Shown: positions 33,316-42,209, numbered from the stretch's first letter. The stretch: DNA of 64,000 nt from Chlamydiota bacterium (GCA_013286645.1 JABDFJ010000002.1:16920-80919); one strand, 5' to 3'. A program made the numbers and translations. Notes: a model not told the origin generated them from the sequence alone.

Positions 33316-33969
33316 ATGTCTGTTGATTTAGCTGCAATCACAAGTAACCATACTATGAACAACCAACCAGCAATTGCGGAAATTGGCTCAGATAATAAAG
33401 TCGATATTGGTGAATTCGCTTTAAAGATACTAGCTTCGATGGCTTTGACAGTCACAAATTCTATTTTGACCATTACTGTAACTGCGATGAAATTAACAGA
33501 TTTTACTATTATTACGAGTTTTGCTTTAGGGCATTTGACAAAACCCCTTCATGCTTTCAATAAAATTTTAACTAAACATGCTTTTACGCCGTTCAAGAAA
33601 TGGTCCGAAATGCTTGGTAATGAAAATGAAAGAATTATTGAAGCAGATAAAGTAATCTCTATTGAAAACAAAAAAGTCTATTTCGATACAGAAAATTATA
33701 AAAAACACGCAAAAGATTCATTTAAAGCCGTCCTTGCCCCAATTTCTTTAGCTCTAAGTCTTACGAATGCGACATTATGGTTTGCTGTCAAACCTTTATG
33801 GCTTGCTTTAATAGCGCCAGGAATACTTGGAGAAATCCTTATAACAGGATCAATAGTTTTAAATAAAAAAATTGGTCACCTGACATATGCTCCATTGAAA
33901 GGTATTTCTGATTGGGTGTTAGAGAAACATTGGAATTATTTTCAGGAATTAGGAGTGGAATTTGAATAA
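33316..33969 (+). CDS. Hypothetical membrane protein with bilobed hydrophobic domains (Inc-like candidate)
   Basis: 217 residues, AT-rich gene, with AAAGGGG 6 bases before the ATG. No signal peptide. Two long hydrophobic regions: residues about 33-75 (ILASMALTVTNSILTITVTA and following) and 140-185 (LAPISLALSLTNATLWFAV and following), each able to form a closely spaced helix pair. Such bilobed domains are the hallmark of chlamydial inclusion membrane proteins, which are type III secreted. There is no sequence match I can claim, so this is inference from architecture. Single gene with its own candidate promoter. Confidence 0.6.
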   Translation: MSVDLAAITSNHTMNNQPAIAEIGSDNKVDIGEFALKILASMALTVTNSILTITVTAMKLTDFTIITSFALGHLTKPLHAFNKILTKHAFTPFKKWSEMLGNENERIIEADKVISIENKKVYFDTENYKKHAKDSFKAVLAPISLALSLTNATLWFAVKPLWLALIAPGILGEILITGSIVLNKKIGHLTYAPLKGISDWVLEKHWNYFQELGVEFE

Positions 33970-34124
33970 CCACAAAAATGACGTTTTTGCCTTTAAGCTA
34001 CCCCCCGAAGGCTGAAAAATTTCATAAAAACAGCCCATTTTAGCCCGAAAAATATTTTTTTGGGGACCTAAAAAAGTCATGTTTTTTAATAAAAAAAGAC
34101 TTCTTTTATTCCACACCTAATTGC

Positions 34125-34278
34125 TGTCAACGCGGCTCTAAGTGGAGGTGGGTGGCGAGCCAATTCACACCGTCGAGGAATATGTTAGACGGGGTGCCGT
34201 GGTCTTTATGGCCTATGCTGGGGTAGATCACCATTTCGATGGGAGGGGAGCGATGTTTATGGGCATAGGCTGCTTCGA
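34125..34278. repeat. Direct repeat flanking the HepT/MntA/Fic module, left copy
   Basis: A 154-base segment matching 36240-36392 in the same orientation with scattered differences. Together the copies bracket a 2-kb module. Confidence 0.8.
34127..34278 (-). pseudogene. 3' fragment of a second alpha/beta-hydrolase gene
   Basis: Read leftward it encodes the last 50 or so residues of a paralogue of the hydrolase at 36242-37018: AYAHKHRSPPIEMVIYPSIG, then HKDHGTPSNIF and an end WLATHLHLEPR with its own stop. Frame and stop are intact and differences are mostly conservative, so it diverged as a gene before being cut. The 5' part is replaced by the HepT/MntA/Fic module. Confidence 0.8.
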
Positions 34279-34335
34279 AGACTGCCCATGTCTTCCGATT
34301 TCATAAACACTCTAATAGCTGTTCAAGTTGTTTGA

Positions 34336-34638
34336 TTAGTGGAGGAAGGTAATCTTTTGCAGTATCCACACAATGTCATGATCAATATCAAAATAAGCGT
34401 GAATTAAGCGATTCCTCATGGCAGTCATCTGTTTCCATGGGATTTCAGAATGTTTTTTCTTAAAAGCTGTAGAAATTGAATTTGCCGCTTCGCCAATAAT
34501 TTCTAGTTCACGAACGACCGCTGATAAAATGGTTCTATTGGTGTCTAAATCCGCTCGTTTTTTGCCAGTAAGATGCTCTATTGCAGCTCGAGAGGCATCT
34601 AACATATGTTTTAAGCGAGCGTAAGTCTGATCATTCAT
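34336..34638 (-). CDS. HepT-type HEPN ribonuclease toxin (DUF86), C-terminus frameshifted
   Basis: 100 residues; HEPN toxins cleave RNA and are neutralised by the nucleotidyltransferase MntA. The active motif RNRLIHAYF (R75, H80, and Tyr82, the known AMPylation target in the family) is intact. The frame stops after WILQKITFLH. One base shifted, the DNA continues as DTAKDYLPPLIKQLEQLLE down to a stop at 34301, which is the normal HepT ending. So a single-base deletion near 34375 removed the last 20 or so residues. The start overlaps closely with mntA (2-base gap). Confidence 0.85.
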   Translation of the reverse strand: MNDQTYARLKHMLDASRAAIEHLTGKKRADLDTNRTILSAVVRELEIIGEAANSISTAFKKKHSEIPWKQMTAMRNRLIHAYFDIDHDIVWILQKITFLH

Positions 34639-34640
34639 GA

Positions 34641-34934
34641 TTATACGAGACGAAGAGCATTAGAAATAACATTTTCTCTAAAATATACACTCAGATCATT
34701 GGGTGTGCGTAAATCGACACTTCGATGGAAAAAATCTTCTAATTCAAATTGCATATCTGCCAAACCAAAAAATGAGGGAATGTGGTCTGGATGAAATTCA
34801 ACAAGAACATCGATATCACTTTTTTTATTAAAACGATCCGTTAGGACTGATCCAAATAAGGAAAATTTAACGACGTGATGATTTCTACAAAATTTCCTAA
34901 TTTTAGCAAGGGGCACCTTGACTTGAGATTTCAT
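34641..34934 (-). CDS. MntA-type nucleotidyltransferase antitoxin
   Basis: 97 residues, minimal nucleotidyltransferase. The catalytic pattern G28-S29-x10-D40-x-D42 (FGSVLTDRFNKKSDIDVLVE) is complete. In HEPN/MNT pairs this protein AMPylates and inactivates the toxin. First gene of the pair; the toxin follows after 2 bases. Located between the hydrolase fragment and a Fic gene inside the accessory island. Confidence 0.9.
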   Translation of the reverse strand: MKSQVKVPLAKIRKFCRNHHVVKFSLFGSVLTDRFNKKSDIDVLVEFHPDHIPSFFGLADMQFELEDFFHRSVDLRTPNDLSVYFRENVISNALRLV

Positions 34935-35074
34935 AAAAATATCCTACCAATACTTCACTTTCCACTTTTTTTCTTAATCCTTAAGATGTCAGGAAAAAGA
35001 CAACAAAGATAGGAAAATTGGGTCTCCTCTGAAGAAGCGATTAGGCTGCATAAGGGAGCAATTCTCCCATGAGG

Positions 35075-36166
35075 TTACCAATTATGATACTGATACTCCT
35101 CAGACAACTTGTATTTTCGTCCTCTATTTGATGAATCAACTATAGTTAAGAAGCCGCTTTCAACCCAACTTGAACAAAGTGCTGCACTTGTACGTGGTTT
35201 GAATCCAAATAATTCACCGATTTGTCGACTAGTAATTGTTTCAAATTCTTGGAATAACTCAAGTGCTTTGCGTTGTCTGGGATCAAGTTTTCTAATCAGA
35301 GCGCTTTGATCGGGTAAGTTTTGCATTTTAGCTTCTTCCATCCGTTTCAAAACATGTTCAAATGAAGCCGCCATTCCCTCTACGAAATATTCTATCCATT
35401 TTGTGATGTCTGCTTCAGCACGACCCATGTAGTAATTGTGGGATTTTCCAATACTAATCGCTTCGTAGTATGCACCTAAATTGCGAGCATAGTATTCTTC
35501 CAAAGAATAAAGTCCTTTTAAGTCATATCCACCTAAGTGTAGAATTAATGTAGTAATTAATCGGGCTGTTCTACCGTTACCATCATAATAAGGGTGAATG
35601 GTCGCAAATTGATAATGGGCAATTCCGGCAACTAAAGGACAAGGCAGCTCGGTATTTTTATTAATCCAATTGACCATACCGGCCATCAAACTTTGCACGT
35701 CTTTTGCCTCTGGAGGCATATAGACAATTCTCTTTGTTATGCCATCTCGAATAACATTTTGACCATCTCTGTATGGGGTTTGTTTAATATTTTTTTTACC
35801 CTTGGCCATAACAAGTGCATGAAGTGTCTGGATCGTTTTTTCTGTGATATTTACACCTTGTGCTGCCCATTTTTCTACGTGGGTCAAGGCAGCATAATAA
35901 CCTTTCACTTCATGTTCATCACGTTCACGCCCAGGAAAGTGGCCTTGATGCTTCAAAACCACTTCTACTTGACTTGGATCAAGTCGGTTTCCTTCAATCA
36001 TTGTTGAATAATGAGTGGTATAAAGACGGGCTGTTTCTCTTAAAGAGCGAAGAACTGTTGGTGTCAAAGGGAGGTATAAAATTTTTTGCTTTGCTGCCTC
36101 AATGCGAATCAGGCAGTTCATAACTTTTGGGGAAATGATGTAGTGTGGTTCAAATTTTATCGGCAT
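35075..36166 (-). CDS. Fic-domain protein with C-terminal helix-turn-helix
   Basis: 363 residues. Fic core ATIHPYYDGNGRTARLITTL (His191). Inhibitory helix motif YSTMIEGNRL (Ser54 to Glu58) at the N-terminus, so class II. The C-terminal part (DPRQRKALELFQEFETITSR, then IGELFGFKPRTSAALC) is a likely winged helix. Related in layout to the Fic protein at 31244 but only distantly in sequence. The gene is AT-rich and lies in the module bracketed by the 150-base direct repeats. Target unknown. Confidence 0.92.
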   Translation of the reverse strand: MPIKFEPHYIISPKVMNCLIRIEAAKQKILYLPLTPTVLRSLRETARLYTTHYSTMIEGNRLDPSQVEVVLKHQGHFPGRERDEHEVKGYYAALTHVEKWAAQGVNITEKTIQTLHALVMAKGKKNIKQTPYRDGQNVIRDGITKRIVYMPPEAKDVQSLMAGMVNWINKNTELPCPLVAGIAHYQFATIHPYYDGNGRTARLITTLILHLGGYDLKGLYSLEEYYARNLGAYYEAISIGKSHNYYMGRAEADITKWIEYFVEGMAASFEHVLKRMEEAKMQNLPDQSALIRKLDPRQRKALELFQEFETITSRQIGELFGFKPRTSAALCSSWVESGFLTIVDSSNRGRKYKLSEEYQYHNW

Positions 36167-36239
36167 AATAACGGCATTTTATCTGCATTAAATGATGGTT
36201 ATATTGTGCAGATAAAGTGCAGATAAAAGCAAGTTGTTT

Positions 36240-36392
36240 TGTCAATGCGGCTGTAGGTTAAGGTGGCTGGCGAGCCAATTCACACCGTCGAGGAAGATGT
36301 TAGGCGAGGTGCCATGGCCTTTATGGCCTATGCTGGGATAGATCACCATTTCGATGGGAGGGGAGCGATGTTTATGGGCATAGGCTGCTTCG
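36240..36392. repeat. Direct repeat flanking the HepT/MntA/Fic module, right copy
   Basis: The 3' end of the hydrolase gene, matched by 34125-34278 in direct orientation. Confidence 0.8.
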
Positions 36393-37018
36393 GTGAGGGC
36401 TTGGATGAAGGCAAAACAATGTTCTGTGCTTACGCGTGTGTCTCGGTTGCCGATATAGTAGCGCACTGTTTTGTCGGCGAGGTGTTCGGTGAGATGCGTC
36501 AGGGATAAAGCTTGGATCAATTGCTGTTGTTGAACCTGTTTAAATTCAGCAATCGTATCTAATCTGGTAAGAGGGGAGAATCCCAGCACAGTTTTAATGC
36601 GCGGGTCTGCGGCTGCCAGATGGGCGGCTATAAAAGCTCCGCGCGATAGTCCAGCCACTGCGAGGTGAGAATCTTGGATGTAATCTTGAGAAATCAGGAA
36701 ATCGATGGCTTGCCGACACTCTTGTGTAAACTGTGTAATGATATCGTCGCCGGCGGCTAAATGTGTCGCCCAATAGGCGATGGCTTTGCTGTTTTCCAAC
36801 TCTAAACCATGTCCAGGCAGGGTTAAGGAGATGACGCGTATGCGTTTATCTGCAAGGAATACGGCCGGTTGACAATAGGGGTCGAGGCTCAGTGATTCTT
36901 CGCCTGTAGTGGCAAAGTAGATCATGGTAGGCAAAGGGCCGTCTTGGAGAGGTGGTCCAGAATGATAAATAGGAAGAGCGTAGCCGTCGATTAATTTAGA
37001 GTTCAACATAGTCATCAT
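36242..37018 (-). CDS. Alpha/beta-hydrolase family protein
   Basis: 258 residues from the start chosen (MMTMLNSKLIDGYALP). The frame extends upstream over pcnB coding sequence without support. Nucleophile elbow VAGLSRGAFIAAHLA (GxSxG), oxyanion region YFATTGEESL, and a C-terminal catalytic His in YPSIGHKGHGTS fit a serine hydrolase or dienelactone-hydrolase-like fold. Overlaps the 3' end of pcnB by 23 bases, so translation is probably coupled. Substrate cannot be predicted. A diverged 3' copy of this gene lies 2 kb downstream. Confidence 0.78.
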   Translation of the reverse strand: MMTMLNSKLIDGYALPIYHSGPPLQDGPLPTMIYFATTGEESLSLDPYCQPAVFLADKRIRVISLTLPGHGLELENSKAIAYWATHLAAGDDIITQFTQECRQAIDFLISQDYIQDSHLAVAGLSRGAFIAAHLAAADPRIKTVLGFSPLTRLDTIAEFKQVQQQQLIQALSLTHLTEHLADKTVRYYIGNRDTRVSTEHCFAFIQALTEAAYAHKHRSPPIEMVIYPSIGHKGHGTSPNIFLDGVNWLASHLNLQPH

Positions 37019-38282
37019 CGTCGTTTTGGGGCGCGCGATGTTCTCTATCTGCGTGTGGAGGCGGGTGTGGGTGGCGGCCACGATGTGCTGATTGTCTTCC
37101 GACTTGTTGATATTGATGCAGCCACCACTGATAATCATCCGTCAGACTTTGATCGACAAGCGAACGTATTTTCAGGAATTTTAAGGCTAATTCGAATTCT
37201 TTATTATGAAGTAGCTTAGGGCGGTGATGACGTTTGCCTGAATAGGGTGTCATGCGGAATTGCGTTGTTAAGATAAAGTTTATCATCATGCTCAGGCGCC
37301 GTGGAAAGTGCGAAAAGGAGGAAGTTAAAACTCCTTTGATGAGATGTCCAGTGAGGAGCAGGATGTCGCCGAAATGGGGAATTTGATTGTACTGCAGGTA
37401 TTTGGCATGAATTTCTTTTTCCAGCATCGGAAAGAGAAGGCAGGCGGTTAAAATTGTGCGATCGAGAGGCTTTTTTATGTTTTCGCGGTTAATAGCATCA
37501 GCCTGAGCAAGGTAGCTGTAGGTGTCTTTAGCAGATTCTCCTTTCAAAAAGAACGTCAAGCAAGGAAAAAGCAGCTCTAGTAGTCCAGAATCGGTCATGA
37601 GTTTGAAGAATGCGTCGGAAGCACCTGATTCTAGCATGCGGAAAATCTCTTCCAGAATGCGGGCAGGAGAACTTTTTACGATTTCATGTTGGCATTTGTG
37701 GAGGGCATGCCAAGTAGCTGGATCTACCTCAAACCCGAAGCGTGCTTTGAATTTAAGCAGGCGAATCATGCGCACAGGGTCTTGCTTGAAGCGCATAGAT
37801 GGTTCGCCGATGGTTCTTAAGGTGTGTTTGTGAATATCGTCCCATCCTCCAACATAGTCGATAATGGAGTGGTTTTCAGGATCGTAATAAAGTCCGTTAA
37901 TCGTAAAATCGCGCCGCAAAACATCTTCTTCAGGGGAGCCCCAACTATTGTCTTGCACAATGAGGTCGCTATCGTTTTCGCCCGAACGGAAGGTGGATAC
38001 TTCGAGAATTTTATGTCCGAAGCGCACATGTGCCAGGCGAAAACGACGCCCAATAAGTAAACAATTGCGTTGAAAGATCTGCTTGATTTGTTCTGGTCTG
38101 GCTGAGGTGGAGATATCGAAATCTTTGGGCGTTTTTTTGACAAGCAAGTCGCGCACGCTTCCACCGACGAGGTAAGCAATGAATCCGGCTTCACGAAGTT
38201 TTTTGATCACATAAATAGCATCAGCATCGATAAAAGAGGGGTCGATATCATGGTCGTTAGTATGAAAGATCTTAGGCTGCAC
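36996..38282 (-). CDS. pcnB: Poly(A) polymerase / CCA-adding family nucleotidyltransferase (PcnB type)
   Basis: Adds A tails to RNA 3' ends or CCA to tRNA; 428 residues. Nucleotidyltransferase core AYLVGGSVRDLLVKKTPKDF with DFDI and the PcnB-like RNCLLIGRRFRLAHV; RRDFTINGLYYDP follows. A C-terminal Arg/Lys-rich tail (GKRHHRPKLLHNKEF) is typical of class II poly(A) polymerases. Start is GTG at 38282; no in-frame ATG lies near. Two similar enzymes exist in many chlamydiae, so the precise activity is not certain. Confidence 0.9.
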   Translation of the reverse strand: MQPKIFHTNDHDIDPSFIDADAIYVIKKLREAGFIAYLVGGSVRDLLVKKTPKDFDISTSARPEQIKQIFQRNCLLIGRRFRLAHVRFGHKILEVSTFRSGENDSDLIVQDNSWGSPEEDVLRRDFTINGLYYDPENHSIIDYVGGWDDIHKHTLRTIGEPSMRFKQDPVRMIRLLKFKARFGFEVDPATWHALHKCQHEIVKSSPARILEEIFRMLESGASDAFFKLMTDSGLLELLFPCLTFFLKGESAKDTYSYLAQADAINRENIKKPLDRTILTACLLFPMLEKEIHAKYLQYNQIPHFGDILLLTGHLIKGVLTSSFSHFPRRLSMMINFILTTQFRMTPYSGKRHHRPKLLHNKEFELALKFLKIRSLVDQSLTDDYQWWLHQYQQVGRQSAHRGRHPHPPPHADREHRAPQNDDDDYVEL

Positions 38283-38410
38283 GAAAGAACATTACTCCGG
38301 TATTATTATCGGCTATTCGCAGAATGGGAAAGATAAAGGGTAAGTAAAAAAACACAATAATGTCAAGGTCATTGAGTGTATATCGCTGCTTTGTCCAAAA
38401 ATTAAACTTC

Positions 38411-38751
38411 TGCATAACCTAAATTTCGTGCCCGTGTGCGTGCCCGTGCCCGTGCCCGAAAACTATAAGCCCAAAAGTCCGTTGGATTTTATAGAAAGTG
38501 ACTTTTACATCAGTTGTAAATAACGTATTGCAAGTACGCATTGCGTCACAACCATATTTTTTGAAACACAGAGGCACAGAGAACACAGAGGGAGATTTTG
38601 TTTCGTTAAATATAATATATAGACTCCTTCATCCCTCTGTGTTCTCTGTGCCTCTGTGTTTCAAAAAAATGGTTTTGATACAATAGGAACTGTGGAGTTT
38701 TTTCGGGCACGGGCACGGGCACGCAAACGGGCACGAAATTTAGGTTATGCA
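38411..38751. repeat. Two-layer concentric inverted repeat (GGGCACG and ACAGAG words)
   Basis: Outer arms 38411-38464 and 38697-38751 match inverted over some 52 of 54 bases (TGCATAACCTAAATTTCGTG, then GCCCGTG words). Inner arms 38551-38593 and 38632-38673 match almost perfectly (ACACAGAGGCACAGAGAACA). Loop is AT-rich (38594-38631). Fills the gap between divergent pcnB and glmM; nothing else seen in 38283-38920 apart from the likely glmM leader. Confidence 0.9.
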
Positions 38752-38920
38752 AGATGTCTATTGTTCAAAGTGGGACGGTTAGTAGTTATTTATGCCACTA
38801 GGCCGCTTTTTTTACTTGAACCTGCAGAGGAGATCAAGTAACTTGTTATTTCAGCAGTATTTCTCCTTTTATCAAAATCTTATCGCTTTTAATAACTTTT
38901 CTTTAATCGAGTATACAATA

Positions 38921-40288
38921 ATGGTCAACAAGGAACACAGGAAAATTTTTGGAACAGATGGCGTGCGCGGACGTGCTAATAGCTATCCGATGACTGTAGA
39001 GGTCGCTTTAGCATTAGGACGGGCAGCAGGCAAGATATTTCGCCGCCATGAAGGTAAGCATCGGGTAATTGTTGGTAAAGATACGCGTCTATCGTGTTAT
39101 ATGTTTGAAAACGCTTTGATCGCGGGCCTGTGTTCGATGGGGATCGATACTCTAATGGTGGGACCATTCCCAACGCCTGCTGTGGCCTTTATCACGCGTG
39201 CCTACCGTGCCGATGCGGGTATTGTCATTTCCGCTTCTCACAATCCTTATTTTGATAACGGCATCAAGTTCTTTTCGGCCGATGGTTTTAAGCTTCCAGA
39301 TGCCTGGGAGAAAGAAATGGAATTGTTGGTCACGAATGATAATTTTGAAGATTGCCTGCCAAAAGATTGTGACATCGGTAAAAACACAAAAATTCATGAT
39401 GCCGATGGGCGCTACATCGAATTTACCAAAGCGACATTTCCTCGCCATTTATCGCTTAAAAATTTAACTGTGGTTCTGGATTGCGCCAATGGTGCCAGTT
39501 ATAAGGTGGCGCCATTAGTTTTTCGTGAACTAGATGCGACAGTGTATGTTTATGGCAATGCACCAAACGGTCTTAATATCAACGAAAATTGTGGGGCATT
39601 ACATCCAGAGACAGTGCAAAAGGCTGTCATCGATCATCGTGCTGATGTGGGTATCGCTTTAGATGGGGATGCTGACCGCGTCATTATGATCGATGAAAAC
39701 GCCCAAATCGTTGATGGCGATACTATTTTGGCTATCTGTGCACGCGATATGCAAAAGCGGGGTCTATTGCGCAATAATCGCGTCATTAGCACTGTCATGG
39801 CTAACTTTGGTTTCATTAAATCCATGCGTGAGTTTGGCATAGACGTTGTGCAATCGCAGGTAGGGGATCGCTATGTCATTCAAGATATGTTGCGCTATGA
39901 TGCCAATTTAGGCGGAGAACAGAGCGGTCATATGATATTTCTTGACCACAATACCACAGGAGATGGTTTAGTCTCTGCACTTCAGGTACTGCGCATTATG
40001 ATTGAGACAGAATCAAAGTTATCCGATTTAGCCTCCATTTTTAAACGCTATCCTCAGGTGTGTTTAAACGTTAAAGTTAAAACGAAACCACCCTTAGATA
40101 CATTATCGAAGGTTTCTGAGGCGATTGATCAGGTGGAGAAGAGCTTGGGTGATACAGGTAGAGTGTTGGTGCGTTATTCTGGAACAGAGAACATTTGCCG
40201 CGTGATGGTGGAAGGTCCAAAACAAAAGCAAGCACAGCTACTGGCCAAACAGATAGCCCAAGAAGTGCAATGTGAAATAGGGGTATAG
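38921..40288 (+). CDS. glmM: Phosphoglucosamine mutase
   Basis: Converts glucosamine-6-P to glucosamine-1-P for UDP-GlcNAc (peptidoglycan, LPS). 455 residues from ATG 38921; the open frame starts earlier, but IFGTDGVRGRANSYPMT marks the true N-terminus. Phosphoserine loop ISASHNPYFDNGIKFF, metal loop ALDGDADRV, sugar loop GGEQSGH and phosphate-binding RYSGTENICRVM are all present. Four bases before glmS. Same pair as in Chlamydia. Confidence 0.96.
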   Translation: MVNKEHRKIFGTDGVRGRANSYPMTVEVALALGRAAGKIFRRHEGKHRVIVGKDTRLSCYMFENALIAGLCSMGIDTLMVGPFPTPAVAFITRAYRADAGIVISASHNPYFDNGIKFFSADGFKLPDAWEKEMELLVTNDNFEDCLPKDCDIGKNTKIHDADGRYIEFTKATFPRHLSLKNLTVVLDCANGASYKVAPLVFRELDATVYVYGNAPNGLNINENCGALHPETVQKAVIDHRADVGIALDGDADRVIMIDENAQIVDGDTILAICARDMQKRGLLRNNRVISTVMANFGFIKSMREFGIDVVQSQVGDRYVIQDMLRYDANLGGEQSGHMIFLDHNTTGDGLVSALQVLRIMIETESKLSDLASIFKRYPQVCLNVKVKTKPPLDTLSKVSEAIDQVEKSLGDTGRVLVRYSGTENICRVMVEGPKQKQAQLLAKQIAQEVQCEIGV

Positions 40289-40292
40289 AATT

Positions 40293-42119
40293 ATGTGTGG
40301 GATTTTTGGTTATATTGGACCTAGAGATGCCGTCAAGACAACGTTAAAGGGATTGAAAAATCTCGAATATCGCGGCTACGATTCTGCGGGTATTGCAGGC
40401 GTGCAAAACGGCAAGATCGTCTTCTGTAAGGAGATGGGTAAGATTGCAGCCTTGGAAAAAGAAGTGGCTGCTGCCAATCTTAATCTCCATGTAGCGATTG
40501 CACAGACACGTTGGGCGACACATGGGAAACCAAGCAAACTGAATGCCCATCCCCATTTTGACAACGCAAATTCTTTAGCTTTGGTACACAATGGCATCAT
40601 CGAAAATCATGAAGCGTTGCGCAAACAGTTGATCACACAAGGGGCCACTTTTGTTTCACAAACGGATACTGAAACCGCTGCCCATTTGATCGCTAGTTTA
40701 TACCAAGGTGATATTCTGAAAGCCGTGAAACAAGCGGTTCCTTTACTCAAAGGGGCTTTTGCTATCGCTTTAGTGCACAAAGATTTTCCCGATTGCATCA
40801 TCGCAGTCGCTCATGAATGCCCGCTGGTGATTGGCATCGGGACAGACGAAATCTTTCTTTCCTCCGATTCGAATGCCTTTGTTGAGCATACTACAGAGGT
40901 GATCTATCTAACTCACTCTGAAATCGCCGTGATCTATGCCGATAAAGTAGAAATCTATAACGATTCTCTCGAGCTGCAGAATAAAGCTAGTCAAAAACTC
41001 AATGTTAAAGCCGAGTCTGTTTCAAAAGGGGATTATGAACATTTTACTTTGAAAGAGATTTTCGAACAGCCGCAAACGATTCGCAGTGCTCTACTTTCGC
41101 GCTTTCATGACGACTACGGTACAGCAATTTTCTCTGAATTAACTTTCGATGTGCATGAATTATTGTCTGTCGAACGCATCCTTATTCTAGCTTGTGGGAC
41201 CTCATGGCATGCGGGATGTCTGGCTGCCTATTTTCTTGAGGACAAATCGCGCATTCCTGTGCAAGTGGAAATCTCTTCTGAATTTCGCTATAAAAATCCG
41301 GTTGTGCCTCCTGGAACACTTGTCATTGCGATTAGTCAATCTGGTGAGACAGCAGACACCATAGCTGCCGTGCGAGAGCTTAAAGCAAAAGGATCGCATA
41401 TTTTGGCGATCTGCAATGCACATGGTTCCACGCTTGAGCGTGAAGCTGATGCATGCTTGTTTTTGCGCGCAGGCCCAGAGATAGGTGTGTGCTCTACCAA
41501 AGCCTTCACCAGTCAGGTTGTTGTACTATCGCTGTTTGGTCTGATGATGGCTAGAATGCGGCATATGGGAAAACAAGAAGGGCAAGAGTTTCTACAGGCC
41601 TTGCAAAAGCTGCCAGCACAGGTGCAGCAAGTTTTAGATAACGCTACACAGATTGAAGCTTTGGCAAAGAAATATGCTGGCTATCAAAACTTCTTTTACA
41701 TTGGCCGCCAGCATATGTTTCCTGCTAGCTTAGAGGGCGCCTTAAAGTTGAAAGAGATCGCCTATGTCAATGCAAACGGTTATCCTGCTGGAGAGATGAA
41801 ACATGGTCCTATTGCCCTGATCAATGAGGATTGTCCTACCGTGGCCATGTGTGCAAATAAAATCACCTATGACAAGCTATTGAGTAACCTCATGGAAGTG
41901 AAGGCCCGCAATGGTTTAGTATTAGCGATTGCTGAGGAGGGGGATACTAGCTTACAGGGCATTGCAGATGATATAATTTGGACGCCCGCCACGATTGATG
42001 AATTGGCTGCTATTCCTAGCACGGTAGTCACGCAGCTATTAGCCTATTATATTGCGCGGGAACGAGGAGCCGATATTGATCAACCGCGCAATCTAGCAAA
42101 ATCCGTAACGGTTGAGTAA
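40293..42119 (+). CDS. glmS: Glutamine-fructose-6-phosphate aminotransferase (isomerizing)
   Basis: Makes glucosamine-6-P from fructose-6-P and glutamine; 608 residues. N-terminal glutaminase begins MCGIFGYIG with the nucleophile Cys2, and includes RWATHGKPS and HNGIIENHE. Two SIS domains follow (ILACGTSWHAG, AISQSGETADT, FYIGRQHMFPASLEGALKLK), with the C-terminal DQPRNLAKSVTVE. GGGGT precedes the ATG. Downstream partner of glmM. Confidence 0.98.
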   Translation: MCGIFGYIGPRDAVKTTLKGLKNLEYRGYDSAGIAGVQNGKIVFCKEMGKIAALEKEVAAANLNLHVAIAQTRWATHGKPSKLNAHPHFDNANSLALVHNGIIENHEALRKQLITQGATFVSQTDTETAAHLIASLYQGDILKAVKQAVPLLKGAFAIALVHKDFPDCIIAVAHECPLVIGIGTDEIFLSSDSNAFVEHTTEVIYLTHSEIAVIYADKVEIYNDSLELQNKASQKLNVKAESVSKGDYEHFTLKEIFEQPQTIRSALLSRFHDDYGTAIFSELTFDVHELLSVERILILACGTSWHAGCLAAYFLEDKSRIPVQVEISSEFRYKNPVVPPGTLVIAISQSGETADTIAAVRELKAKGSHILAICNAHGSTLEREADACLFLRAGPEIGVCSTKAFTSQVVVLSLFGLMMARMRHMGKQEGQEFLQALQKLPAQVQQVLDNATQIEALAKKYAGYQNFFYIGRQHMFPASLEGALKLKEIAYVNANGYPAGEMKHGPIALINEDCPTVAMCANKITYDKLLSNLMEVKARNGLVLAIAEEGDTSLQGIADDIIWTPATIDELAAIPSTVVTQLLAYYIARERGADIDQPRNLAKSVTVE

Positions 42120-42209
42120 GCAACGATTTAGTGTTTACTTTTTATTGCCGATCTACTAACATCTTTGCTGATTGAATTGGATAAATAACGCTAATTTAAT
42201 GGAGAAACT

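Noticed and set aside
33970..34124. Gene or terminator after the Inc-like gene
   Set aside because: AT-rich with weak CCCC/GGGG and AAAGTC/GACTT pairings but no clear hairpin with T-run and no open frame.
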